63,929 bases of DNA from Flavobacteriaceae bacterium UBA4166 (GTDB taxonomy: Bacteria > Bacteroidota > Bacteroidia > Flavobacteriales > Flavobacteriaceae), in NCBI GenBank assembly GCA_002379985.1, contig DFVG01000053.1:1-63929 (forward strand), given 5' to 3'. Both the position numbers and the translations under genes were made by a program. The notes beneath the pieces are model-generated. The model was not told the DNA's origin, did not search any database, and worked only from the letters and a program-made list of their open reading frames with translations. Shown here in pieces: positions 33,388 to 41,359 of this stretch; position 1 is the first letter of the stretch, and every line of letters starts with the position of its first letter.

Positions 33388-35622
33388 ATGGATCTGAACA
33401 CGACCCCTCCTTTAGAGTTTCGATCGAAGGATATTGAGAGCCTGGTCTACCTCATGAAAAAGGCACATCGCGAAAACCAACCGAAGCCCATTGTATTCCT
33501 GGGAGCGGGAGCTTCTGTTTCAGCCGGAATTCCTTCGGCCTACACCATCAAAGAAAAAGCTCTGGAAATGTATCGTGATAAACCGGAAATTAAACGCTTA
33601 TCACCAGAGCAACAAACCTACGCGAATGTCTTAAAATGCCTGAATGCCAAAGACCGAAATACCTTATTACGTAATTATATAAAGGAAGCAAAGGTAAATG
33701 TGGCACATATTTATTTGGCGCAACTCCTGAAGCATAAGTACGTAGACTACGTCCTCACCGTTAATTTTGACGACCTCTTACTTCGGGCTTCTGCCTTATA
33801 TAATTTTATTCCGCCTACCTACGACATTGCCATCCTAAACGATATCACTACCGGCTCCCTTCCTACTGGCTCCGTTACGTATTTGCATGGGCAGCAGCAC
33901 GGACTATGGCTATTGAACACCGACGATGAAATGAAGCGCGTCGCAAAAAGCGCTTCCAACATTCTGGGTAAGATTAGCGTGGACCGACCGTGGATCATCA
34001 TCGGCTATAGTGGGGAAGACCCTATTCTCAATGTGATTGGTGATCTGGGGCGATTTGACAATGAATTGTTCTGGATCAGTTATTTGAATAACGACCCAAG
34101 TGAACGCGTGCATCAAAAGCTCTTCGAGAACAATAATAAAGGAGCGTTCATTGTAAAGGGGTATGACGCTGATTCTTTTTTTCTGAAACTTCACAGCGAA
34201 TTGGAACTGGAAACACCAAAGATCTTCCACAGACCGTTTTCATTTTTGATGGACCTTACGGAAAACATTAAAGACATTGATGTTCCGAAGAAAGAAAGCA
34301 CAGATAAGAACACCAAGATCAGCACCGAACTGTACAAATACACCAAAGATCGCTTTGAGAACAGTAGAAAACTCATAAACGATGCGGTAAATCGCTACGA
34401 ACAGGAAAGTAGGACAGGCCATTCGCAAACTTCGCTTTCGGAACAAGAGATCGCCGAAAAGAGCTATAACCAAGAAGTGATCGATCTCATCACGCGACAA
34501 CATTATGACGAAGCTCATGCGATTTTAGAAGAGTTTCCGAACAAAGATTCAGCATCTTTCAAAAATTTGAGTAAAACACTGCATTCAGAATGGGCTTATA
34601 AAAAATATGATACTTGGTTACAAAACGTCGCACAGGTAGCGTTATTAGAAGAAAGCCTCCGGCATTTCGAGATCGCTGCGCAATATCATCCGCAAGAAGA
34701 TCTATTTTTTAACAGTTGGGGCGTGGCACTCTACCAAAAGGGGTTTATCGAAAAAAGCACCGATGTCTATTTAGAAAGTATCGATAAGTACAAGCAAGCC
34801 GAAGCGCTCAATCCTCAAAACAACTTGGTATATGCCAACTGGGGGCTTAGTTTGTATGGGATTTATCTCCTTCAAAGGGATAACGCCCTTCTGGAGGAGG
34901 CCAAAAATAAGATAGAACGTGCCTTACAGATTAATGATCAAGACGCGGTCTCTTATGTGATCCTCGGTAACATTTTCTTCGAACTACATCGTCCTTTTGA
35001 GAGCAAAGAAAAGTTTGATGAACCACTCGCCATGTACCAACAAGCCGTTACGCTCGATCCTAAATATGTAAGTGCGCACAACGGCGTTGGGAATGTGCTT
35101 TTTGAACGAGCAAAGGCATTTGGTACCCTAGAAGATTTTGATGCCGCCAGAGAAGCCTTTAGCAAAGCCTTATCACTAGATCCTAATTCGGCGTACGCAA
35201 TCAATGGCATGGGATACGTCAACACAGAACATTCGCAACAAATCAAGGAAGAGACCATGCTCGACAGAGGGATTGATTATTTTCTGAAGGCGAACCAGTT
35301 GGAGCCTTCTAACGATAATATTATAGAGAATTTGGGGGTGGCTTATATGTATAAATCTGAATATCAGCTTGCAGCGGAAGAAAAAGAAAAATTTCTAAAA
35401 CTGGCGGAAGAACGCCTGATAGAGGTTCGAAATTTGGGCGGAAGCACCTACAACCTAGCCTGCCTTTATGCGAATGTAGGTGAAAAGCAAAAAGCCCTTC
35501 AAATGTTAGAAGAAGCACTCAACCTTGATAGAGAAACATTGCACTATATTGAAAAGGACCGGGAGTGGAACCCTTACCGAGATGATCACGATTTTCAGCA
35601 ATTGCTTGCTACCTATGCATAA
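33388..35622 (+). CDS. SIR2-like domain protein with C-terminal TPR repeats
   Basis: The 744-residue protein has no signal peptide. Residues about 30-280 form a SIR2-like NAD-binding domain: FLGAGASVSAG (37-47), LTVNFDDLL (123-131) with Asn126 in the place of the catalytic Asn, YLHGQ with His167, and IIGYSGEDP (204-212). After a charged linker (about 300-350) the rest is TPR-type helices (YANWGLSLYGIYLLQ, YVSAHNGVGNVLFERA, SAYAINGMGYVNTEHS). SIR2 domains joined to sensor repeats are known anti-phage NADases, and the key residues appear intact. A housekeeping deacylase is less likely, because the zinc-finger cysteines are absent. It is a lone gene. Confidence 0.85.
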   Translation: MDLNTTPPLEFRSKDIESLVYLMKKAHRENQPKPIVFLGAGASVSAGIPSAYTIKEKALEMYRDKPEIKRLSPEQQTYANVLKCLNAKDRNTLLRNYIKEAKVNVAHIYLAQLLKHKYVDYVLTVNFDDLLLRASALYNFIPPTYDIAILNDITTGSLPTGSVTYLHGQQHGLWLLNTDDEMKRVAKSASNILGKISVDRPWIIIGYSGEDPILNVIGDLGRFDNELFWISYLNNDPSERVHQKLFENNNKGAFIVKGYDADSFFLKLHSELELETPKIFHRPFSFLMDLTENIKDIDVPKKESTDKNTKISTELYKYTKDRFENSRKLINDAVNRYEQESRTGHSQTSLSEQEIAEKSYNQEVIDLITRQHYDEAHAILEEFPNKDSASFKNLSKTLHSEWAYKKYDTWLQNVAQVALLEESLRHFEIAAQYHPQEDLFFNSWGVALYQKGFIEKSTDVYLESIDKYKQAEALNPQNNLVYANWGLSLYGIYLLQRDNALLEEAKNKIERALQINDQDAVSYVILGNIFFELHRPFESKEKFDEPLAMYQQAVTLDPKYVSAHNGVGNVLFERAKAFGTLEDFDAAREAFSKALSLDPNSAYAINGMGYVNTEHSQQIKEETMLDRGIDYFLKANQLEPSNDNIIENLGVAYMYKSEYQLAAEEKEKFLKLAEERLIEVRNLGGSTYNLACLYANVGEKQKALQMLEEALNLDRETLHYIEKDREWNPYRDDHDFQQLLATYA

Positions 35623-35665
35623 ACACCATCCGGCGAATCATTCAAAAATCCAACCGAATGGTGTT
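35622..35665. other. Inverted repeat between convergent genes
   Basis: AACACCAT (35622-35629) pairs with ATGGTGTT (35658-35665). A further CGG/CCG pair (35631-35633 and 35654-35656) extends the stem beyond one mismatch. The loop is about 20 bases. It lies just after the SIR2 gene and before the convergent toroid-fold gene, and may stop or protect either transcript. There is no clear T-run. Confidence 0.4.
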
Positions 35666-35679
35666 ATCCAACCAAAAAA

Positions 35680-36987
35680 CTAATCGTTTGCGCCTACTTT
35701 TTGAAGGAACTCAATATCGTTTTCAACCGTAAGCAATAAAATACTCGTTGCTGTGCAGAATACCGGACTCGTAATACAATGATGGCCATTCCAACTGCCG
35801 TCTTTATTCTGAATTTTAAGAATACGACCACTCATGTCATCATACCATTGTTTCCAATCGTTATCTTCATTCACCAAGAGAGATTCTCCGGTTTGAAGAA
35901 AGCTTAAGAATTCTTCCCCTCCATTGTTTCCGAAGCCGTCCATAACCTTTTCTTCTTGGGCTTTCATCTTCGCAGATTCGTAGACTTCGTACGAAGTAGC
36001 ATACCCCATCGCATCACTTTCGGCAAAGCCGGCTTTTTTGAGATTTGCAACGCTCACTTCTGCATCCTCAGACAACACTCCTTTTTTCTTTGCACGTTCA
36101 ATGGCCTTCTTCGCCTTTCTGGCTTTCGACGCACTTCCACGAACACTTCCACTTACCGCATACAGCATGATCCCCGCTCCGTCTTCAGTACTTACCGCCC
36201 CGGTATCTTTATTATAATTGCCTTCCTGATACTTTCTACTGCGATTCATCACACGCTCATCCACTTGTACTCCTACTGCTTTGGCACTTTCCAAGGCACT
36301 CGTCGCTAAGCCACTTTGTAGCACTCCGGCCCACCCGGCTCCCATTTGCTTACCGGAAACATCAGTACCCGACTCGATCTTGTCAATACAGATATCCAAA
36401 CATCGGGTGACGCGTTCTTTGTCTAAGCCTTTTAGGTTGCGATCTAATACATTCGACAGTAATTGTGCAGTTAACACAGCATCGATATTCTCTCCTAGTT
36501 TCCGTTGAATTTGGGTGCCACGCACTTCTGTGATATAGGCCCCACCCTTTTCAGCATTCTCTACCGTTTCCAACAAATAGGACACCGCATCCTTTAGTTG
36601 AGTCGCATACGCTCCACTTTTAAAGGTGTTCCCGCTTCGCAATAGCGCTTGCGCGACCATCGCCGTAGTTGCCGGATCAGCTTTTACCGCATGGGGATCA
36701 CGAACATGTTGTGCATTGTGACTTCCTGCCCCATAACCGCCATTGGGTAATTGGGCATCCGCTAACCAGCTCAATCCATCCCGAACACTCAGCATGACGT
36801 TTTCTGAAGTTTTATATTGCGCATATTCGGCAGAAGATTGTGATCCCATAGTGGTCATAAACACACAGCCTGCTTCGGCAAGTAACGTTCGTTTTGTTTC
36901 CGGTGAAGGAGTGGTTTCCAACACATCTGTTAATACCCAAGCGCCGATGGCGATAGGCAGTACTAAAAAAATCCATTTTGCATTCAT
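35680..36987 (-). CDS. Membrane-anchored alpha/alpha-toroid (prenyltransferase/squalene-cyclase-like) protein
   Basis: The 435-residue protein has an N-terminal signal anchor (KWIFLVLPIAIGAWVL). Repeated helical-toroid motifs follow: GLSWLADAQLPNGGYGAG near residues 70-90, AMVAQALLRSGNTF, and IQNKDGSWNGHHCITSPVF with TATSILLL near the C-terminus. These match the terpene-cyclase/prenyltransferase-like toroid fold. I see no DxDD motif of squalene-hopene cyclase, so a cyclase activity is not supported. A Lys/Ala-rich insertion (SKARKAKKAIERAKKKG) lies mid-protein. It is probably periplasmic and peptidoglycan- or polymer-facing, with unknown role. Confidence 0.72.
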   Translation of the reverse strand: MNAKWIFLVLPIAIGAWVLTDVLETTPSPETKRTLLAEAGCVFMTTMGSQSSAEYAQYKTSENVMLSVRDGLSWLADAQLPNGGYGAGSHNAQHVRDPHAVKADPATTAMVAQALLRSGNTFKSGAYATQLKDAVSYLLETVENAEKGGAYITEVRGTQIQRKLGENIDAVLTAQLLSNVLDRNLKGLDKERVTRCLDICIDKIESGTDVSGKQMGAGWAGVLQSGLATSALESAKAVGVQVDERVMNRSRKYQEGNYNKDTGAVSTEDGAGIMLYAVSGSVRGSASKARKAKKAIERAKKKGVLSEDAEVSVANLKKAGFAESDAMGYATSYEVYESAKMKAQEEKVMDGFGNNGGEEFLSFLQTGESLLVNEDNDWKQWYDDMSGRILKIQNKDGSWNGHHCITSPVFCTATSILLLTVENDIEFLQKVGAND

Positions 36988-37159
36988 TGGTATCGATTTT
37001 AAAATTCACCACCGAAAGTAATCGGCCTTCCTTAGGTATAAAACCAACAATGAGTAAACGTCACTTTTTGGTTAGGGAACGTGATCCTTTTTGAATATGT
37101 GATTAAACCTATTGGCTTCGGAAGCGTCCAATGCATGTAACTCAAAAAAAAATAAACAG

Positions 37160-37597
37160 ATGAAAAAGTTAGTAACCGTATTGCTACTAGTATCAGTAAT
37201 CGCAGTACACGCACAAGAACGTAAAGGAGACCGAAAAGAAATGCGCAAAGAGTTGCGTGAAAAGATGAAGGATTTCACACCACAGCAAATGGCAGATTTA
37301 CGCGTTAAAAAACTCACCTTAGCGTTAGACCTTAATGAATCTCAGCAAACACGTTTGCTTCAGTTGGAAACCGACAAAGCGGTTACCATGAAATCGCGGA
37401 TGGAAAATCGCAAGAAGCGAAGCGAACTCTCTTCCGAAGAACTCTATGAAGCGAAGAAAAACCGACTCGATGCACAGATAGCCTATAAAAAAGAACTGAA
37501 ATCGATCTTAACCGAAGCGCAATTTGAGAAATGGGAAAAGGGAAGAAAAGGCAAGCGCGGTATGAAAAAACGCCGTCAAGGTCATAAAAAACGTTAA
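37160..37597 (+). CDS. Small exported Spy/CpxP-like protein
   Basis: From the ATG at 37160 the product has 145 residues with signal peptide MKKLVTVLLLVSVIAVHAQ. An earlier ATG at 37112 would put 16 unlike residues before the signal. The mature part is charged helices with FTPQQMADLRVKKLTLALDLNESQQTRL, similar to the LTxxQ hairpin proteins Spy/CpxP. The C-terminus is very basic (KGKRGMKKRRQGHKKR). A periplasmic chaperone-like role is inferred. It lies 76 bases before a second small exported helical protein. Confidence 0.75.
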   Translation: MKKLVTVLLLVSVIAVHAQERKGDRKEMRKELREKMKDFTPQQMADLRVKKLTLALDLNESQQTRLLQLETDKAVTMKSRMENRKKRSELSSEELYEAKKNRLDAQIAYKKELKSILTEAQFEKWEKGRKGKRGMKKRRQGHKKR

Positions 37598-37673
37598 GAA
37601 AAAATCAATTTGGCTTAATATTTGGTCTTAAAAAAGTACAATGTACTATTTTAGAGCACTAAATATAAAAACC

Positions 37674-38000
37674 ATGAAACGATTAATACTTATTCTTGCG
37701 GTAGTTTTTATAGGAATTCAAACATCTATAGCCCAAAATCAACTTCGTCCTGAAGATGCAGCTAAGAACAAGCTAGCGCAATTAGATGAACAACTCGATC
37801 TTTCAGGAGATCAGGAACGCACCATTTTTCGAGCTTTAGTGAGTCACGAAGTTGCGTATAGAAAAGAGATCCAAGGTATGGATGAATCTACCAGCGCGTA
37901 TCAAGCCGCTGTCAAAGAAAATGATGCAAAATTACAAGCGATCATGAAAAAGACGCTTTCCAATGCACAATATACCTCTTGGATGAAAAGTAATAACTAG
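37674..38000 (+). CDS. Small exported helical protein
   Basis: From ATG 37674 the product has 108 residues with signal peptide MKRLILILAVVFIGIQTSIAQ. The mature part is helical (KNKLAQLDEQLDLSGDQERTIF ... KKTLSNAQYTSWM), with the same LxLSxxQ ... LSxAQYxxW layout as the gene upstream, so the two are probably distant relatives. The upstream gap contains TTG, 22 bases, TATTTTAG, a weak promoter. The gene ends in a strong terminator. The function is unknown. Confidence 0.72.
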   Translation: MKRLILILAVVFIGIQTSIAQNQLRPEDAAKNKLAQLDEQLDLSGDQERTIFRALVSHEVAYRKEIQGMDESTSAYQAAVKENDAKLQAIMKKTLSNAQYTSWMKSNN

Positions 38001-38020
38001 AAATTATTTCTTATACTTAT

Positions 38021-38048
38021 AAATCCCCTTGAAAAAGGGGATTTTTTT
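38021..38048 (+). terminator. Rho-independent terminator
   Basis: AAATCCCC (38021-38028), loop TTGAAAAA, GGGGATTT (38037-38044), with seven T from 38042. It ends the pair of small exported-protein genes, 2 bases from the convergent hemL stop. Confidence 0.9.
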
Positions 38049-38049
38049 A

Positions 38050-39339
38050 TTACATGGCCGCTACCGTCTTTTCGCAAGCAGCAATAGTAGCATCGAGATC
38101 TTCATAGGTTAACGCATCGCAAAGAAACCAAGTTTCAAAAGCGCTGGGTGCAATGTAAATCCCTTCTTTGAGCATTCCGTGGAAAAACTTCTTAAAATGA
38201 TCTCCGGCAGCTGCATTGGCTGCGGTTTCAAAATCAACAACCGGCGTTTCAGAAAAGTGTATCGAGATCATAGAACCGATACGGTTAATAGTATAAGGTA
38301 AACCTGATGTTTCAAGTACCGAAGCCATACCCTTATGCAAGTATTCGGTTTTCTTGGCAATAGATTCAAATACGCTCCGGTTCTCGTTCAATTCAGTAAG
38401 CATCGCCAGTCCCGCCGCCATGGCAAGCGGATTCCCACTTAAAGTTCCGGCTTGATATACAGGGCCTTCCGGAGCCAAATGACTCATAATTTCGTTCTTC
38501 GCTGCAAAGGCTCCCACAGGCAACCCGCCACCAATCACTTTTCCGAAGGTAACTATATCAGCAGACACTTGAAGAAGCTCTTGAACGCCTCCGGGAGCCA
38601 GTCGAAAACCAGTCATCACCTCATCGAAAATAAGTAGTATGTTGTGGGTGTCGCAAAGGGTTCTTAAACCCTCTAAAAATCCTTTTTCAGGTGGAATACA
38701 CCCCATGTTTCCGGCAACAGGCTCTAAAATAATACAAGCAATCTCTTCTTTATTCTTTTCTACGATCGCAGTTACTTGTTCTAGGTCATTATACCGTGCC
38801 AGCAAGGTATCTTTTGCGGTCCCTTCGGTAACTCCGGGGCTATTTGGCGTTCCAAACGTAACGGCTCCACTTCCTGCTTGGATTAAAAAAGAATCGCTAT
38901 GGCCGTGATAACAGCCTGCAAATTTGATGATCTTATCGCGACCGGTGTATCCGCGTGCCAAACGCACCGCACTCATACAGGCTTCCGTTCCGCTATTTAC
39001 AAAACGGATCTTATCGATATTCGGCACCATTGAAACGGCCAGAGAAGCGATCTCTGTTTCCAATTCAGTAGGCATTCCGAAAGAAGTACCTTTTTTCGCT
39101 TTATCGATCACTGCTTGAAGCACTGCAGGATGCGCATGCCCCAAGATCATAGGTCCCCATGAGTTGATATAATCAATGAGCTTATTGCCATCGACATCGT
39201 AGAGATAGGCTCCTTTCGCCTTTTCTACAAAAATAGGGTCTCCTCCTACGGCTTTAAACGCGCGAACAGGTGAATTCACTCCACCGGGTATTACCTTTTT
39301 CGCATCTGCAAACAAGGCACTACTTCGTTGGTACAACAT
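38050..39339 (-). CDS. hemL: Glutamate-1-semialdehyde 2,1-aminomutase
   Basis: HemL converts glutamate-1-semialdehyde to 5-aminolevulinate in the C5 pathway of haem synthesis. The 429 residues are standard. PLP-enzyme motifs include GGVNSPVRAF, NSGTEACMSAVRLAR, CYHGHSD, LIFDEVMTGFR and TFGKVIGGGLPVGAF, with the Schiff-base Lys in FGKVIGG. It lies 5 bases after the glucosaminidase-LysM gene in a three-gene minus-strand operon, an unusual neighbourhood for hemL. No glutamyl-tRNA reductase gene is nearby. Confidence 0.96.
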   Translation of the reverse strand: MLYQRSSALFADAKKVIPGGVNSPVRAFKAVGGDPIFVEKAKGAYLYDVDGNKLIDYINSWGPMILGHAHPAVLQAVIDKAKKGTSFGMPTELETEIASLAVSMVPNIDKIRFVNSGTEACMSAVRLARGYTGRDKIIKFAGCYHGHSDSFLIQAGSGAVTFGTPNSPGVTEGTAKDTLLARYNDLEQVTAIVEKNKEEIACIILEPVAGNMGCIPPEKGFLEGLRTLCDTHNILLIFDEVMTGFRLAPGGVQELLQVSADIVTFGKVIGGGLPVGAFAAKNEIMSHLAPEGPVYQAGTLSGNPLAMAAGLAMLTELNENRSVFESIAKKTEYLHKGMASVLETSGLPYTINRIGSMISIHFSETPVVDFETAANAAAGDHFKKFFHGMLKEGIYIAPSAFETWFLCDALTYEDLDATIAACEKTVAAM

Positions 39340-39344
39340 AAAAA

Positions 39345-40196
39345 TTATTGATTTTTAATTGGACGCAAATATAACACTTGTCCCACAGAAATCGTGTTAT
39401 CGGTGAGTCCGTTATACTCTTTTAGGGTATCTACGGTAACATTGAAGCGTCTCGAAATACTGTAGAGCGTATCTCCTTTGATGACGGTGTAGGTTTCTAT
39501 GGTGGCACCTTCCTCATTATTCTTTGAAGCAACGGAAGTCCCTAGCACTTCGTCATCAAATCGCGTCAAGTCATAGCGTTCAATGATGCTTATGAGTTTG
39601 TTGGGGTATTTTGGGTCGGTGGCATATCCCGCTTTTTTGAGTCCGCGTGCCCATCCTTTATAATCTGTTTTTTTTAAGGTGAACAGCTCTTGGTACCGAC
39701 TTCTTTGTGTAAGAAATAACGAATGATCGCGAAACGAATATTTTGGGTCTTTGTACTTTCGGAAACATTCGCCTTTTTCATCATCATCGTGATAGACCCT
39801 TCCACCGGTCCAACCGCGATGACATTTAATTCCGAAGTGATTATTCGCTTTACCTGTTAGTTCTCCCCGTCCGGCACCGCTTTCCAAAATTCCTTGTGCC
39901 AACGTAATACTTGCCGGAATACCGTATTGCAGCATTTCTTGTTGCGCAATTTCACTGTAACTAGCGATATAAGCAGCCACAATCTCTGCATAAGAAGCGT
40001 TGGCATTGGGTTTAATCACCACGGTACTACCTTCTCGCTCAGTCGTCGTATTCTCAATAACTACAAGCTCTTTCTTACGCTCTTTGATCACGCGTTCGGT
40101 AGGGGTCCTTTTTTTGTAGGTAGTTGTCTTTTTTTTCGACTTGCATCCGGTGATAAAAAGCATTGAGCATAAAGCTAAAGTAATGAGGTAACGCAT
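39345..40196 (-). CDS. Glucosaminidase-LysM peptidoglycan hydrolase lipoprotein
   Basis: The 283-residue protein has a lipoprotein signal ending FITGCKSKKK (Cys18). A basic linker, then a GH73-type glucosaminidase domain (about 75-215) follow, with ILESGAGRGELTGKANNHFGIKC. The Glu of LESG is the likely catalytic acid. Residues about 236-280 form a LysM domain (YTVIKGDTLYSISRRF ... ISVGQVLYLRP) that binds peptidoglycan. It probably trims cell wall at the outer-membrane inner face. The start overlaps the desulfhydrase stop by 1 base (TAATG). Confidence 0.92.
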   Translation of the reverse strand: MRYLITLALCSMLFITGCKSKKKTTTYKKRTPTERVIKERKKELVVIENTTTEREGSTVVIKPNANASYAEIVAAYIASYSEIAQQEMLQYGIPASITLAQGILESGAGRGELTGKANNHFGIKCHRGWTGGRVYHDDDEKGECFRKYKDPKYSFRDHSLFLTQRSRYQELFTLKKTDYKGWARGLKKAGYATDPKYPNKLISIIERYDLTRFDDEVLGTSVASKNNEEGATIETYTVIKGDTLYSISRRFNVTVDTLKEYNGLTDNTISVGQVLYLRPIKNQ

Positions 40197-41134
40197 TAGT
40201 AGGTGTTAATTAACGGCTGATTTTTTCTTTTCAAATATTGATTCATACCGACAATTCCTTGCAATCCTCCGGTATGAATGGCTAAAATACGGCTATTTTT
40301 AAGGAATTTTTCTCCTTTTACCCAGTCAAAAATTCCCCAAAGCATCTTACCTGTATAAACGGGGTCTAACAGTATATTATTTTGTTCTCGGAAGGCATTC
40401 ATAAAGGCAATTAATGGTGGTGTTACTTTCGCATATCCTCCAAAGCAATAATCATCAGTGATGTGAAAACGTTTGTTCTGAGTATATTTCTGTATGAGTT
40501 TTTTCTGAAAAGTACCGCGTAAGGCAGAAAAACCTATTACTTCTTGATGTGGCAGCGCGGAAGCAACCAATCCGGCCATTGTCCCTCCGGTACCCACTGA
40601 AACAGCAATGTGGGTATATTCGCTCATTGCTTCCCCGAGTATTTCTGCACATCCCTTGACGGCAAGTGCATTGCTTCCGCCTTCCGGAAGAATATGAATA
40701 TTACCCCACTTCTCGCGCAGTAGTTCTATCGTCTGAGGCCGCTCTTTTTCCCGATAAGCATTTCTACTCATAAATTCCAAATGCATGCCTTGCTCGTGAG
40801 CATAACGTAATGTTGGATTCTCCATAAAAGAATATTGCAGTTCCTCCCCTCGTATCATTCCAACCGTGGAAAGCCCTGTTATCTTTCCCATGGCTGCAGT
40901 GGCCGCAATATGATTGGAGTATGCGCCACCAAACGTTAGTAATCCGGAAGCTTCTTTTCTAAGAGCTTGCTCCACATTATATTTCAGCTTTCTGAATTTA
41001 TTTCCGGAAACTTCCGGATGAATTAGGTCTTCCCGCAAAACATCTAATACAATGTTTTTTTCAGACAACAATTCTGTAGTAACAGGTTCTACAGGAATCT
41101 GAGGAATCGCTATGGTGAGTATATCCCTTTTCAT
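40196..41134 (-). CDS. D-cysteine desulfhydrase / ACC deaminase-like PLP enzyme
   Basis: This PLP beta-family enzyme has 312 residues. HPEVSGNKFRKLKYN carries the PLP lysine, GGAYSNHIAATAA is the phosphate-binding Ser/Asn loop, and ILPEGGSNALAVKG and VGTGGTMAG complete the fold. In this family members act on D-cysteine or 1-aminocyclopropane-1-carboxylate, and sequence alone does not decide. It is the first gene of the operon with the glucosaminidase and hemL. Confidence 0.87.
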   Translation of the reverse strand: MKRDILTIAIPQIPVEPVTTELLSEKNIVLDVLREDLIHPEVSGNKFRKLKYNVEQALRKEASGLLTFGGAYSNHIAATAAMGKITGLSTVGMIRGEELQYSFMENPTLRYAHEQGMHLEFMSRNAYREKERPQTIELLREKWGNIHILPEGGSNALAVKGCAEILGEAMSEYTHIAVSVGTGGTMAGLVASALPHQEVIGFSALRGTFQKKLIQKYTQNKRFHITDDYCFGGYAKVTPPLIAFMNAFREQNNILLDPVYTGKMLWGIFDWVKGEKFLKNSRILAIHTGGLQGIVGMNQYLKRKNQPLINTY

Positions 41135-41297
41135 ATGAGGTCAAAACTACACAATTCATAATATTCTGATCGTCAAAGACTAAACAACACAAACATGCTA
41201 GGCAGACAACAAATAACGAATACCGAGGCTTTTGTGTAAGAATTTTAGCTCTTTATTAGGAATAATGTTAATATTTAGTGTATTTCATCTATGTTTT

Positions 41298-41328
41298 TTG
41301 CTTTTGGTCGTTATAATTTATAAAATTG
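41298..41328 (+). promoter_or_regulatory. Promoter of the first modular surface-protein gene
   Basis: TTG (41298-41300), exactly 20 bases, TAAAATTG (41321-41328), one mismatch from TAnnTTTG. Both parts begin with the same TTGCTTTT as the promoter at 50243. The rest of 41135-41359 is AT-rich without other signals. Confidence 0.5.
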
Positions 41329-41359
41329 TTTATGACAAAAAACCTAAAACTCAAATCTT

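Noticed and set aside
35680..36987. Squalene-hopene cyclase
   Set aside because: Toroid-like repeats are present but the DxDD catalytic motif is not, and the protein has a signal anchor. Fold only is claimed.
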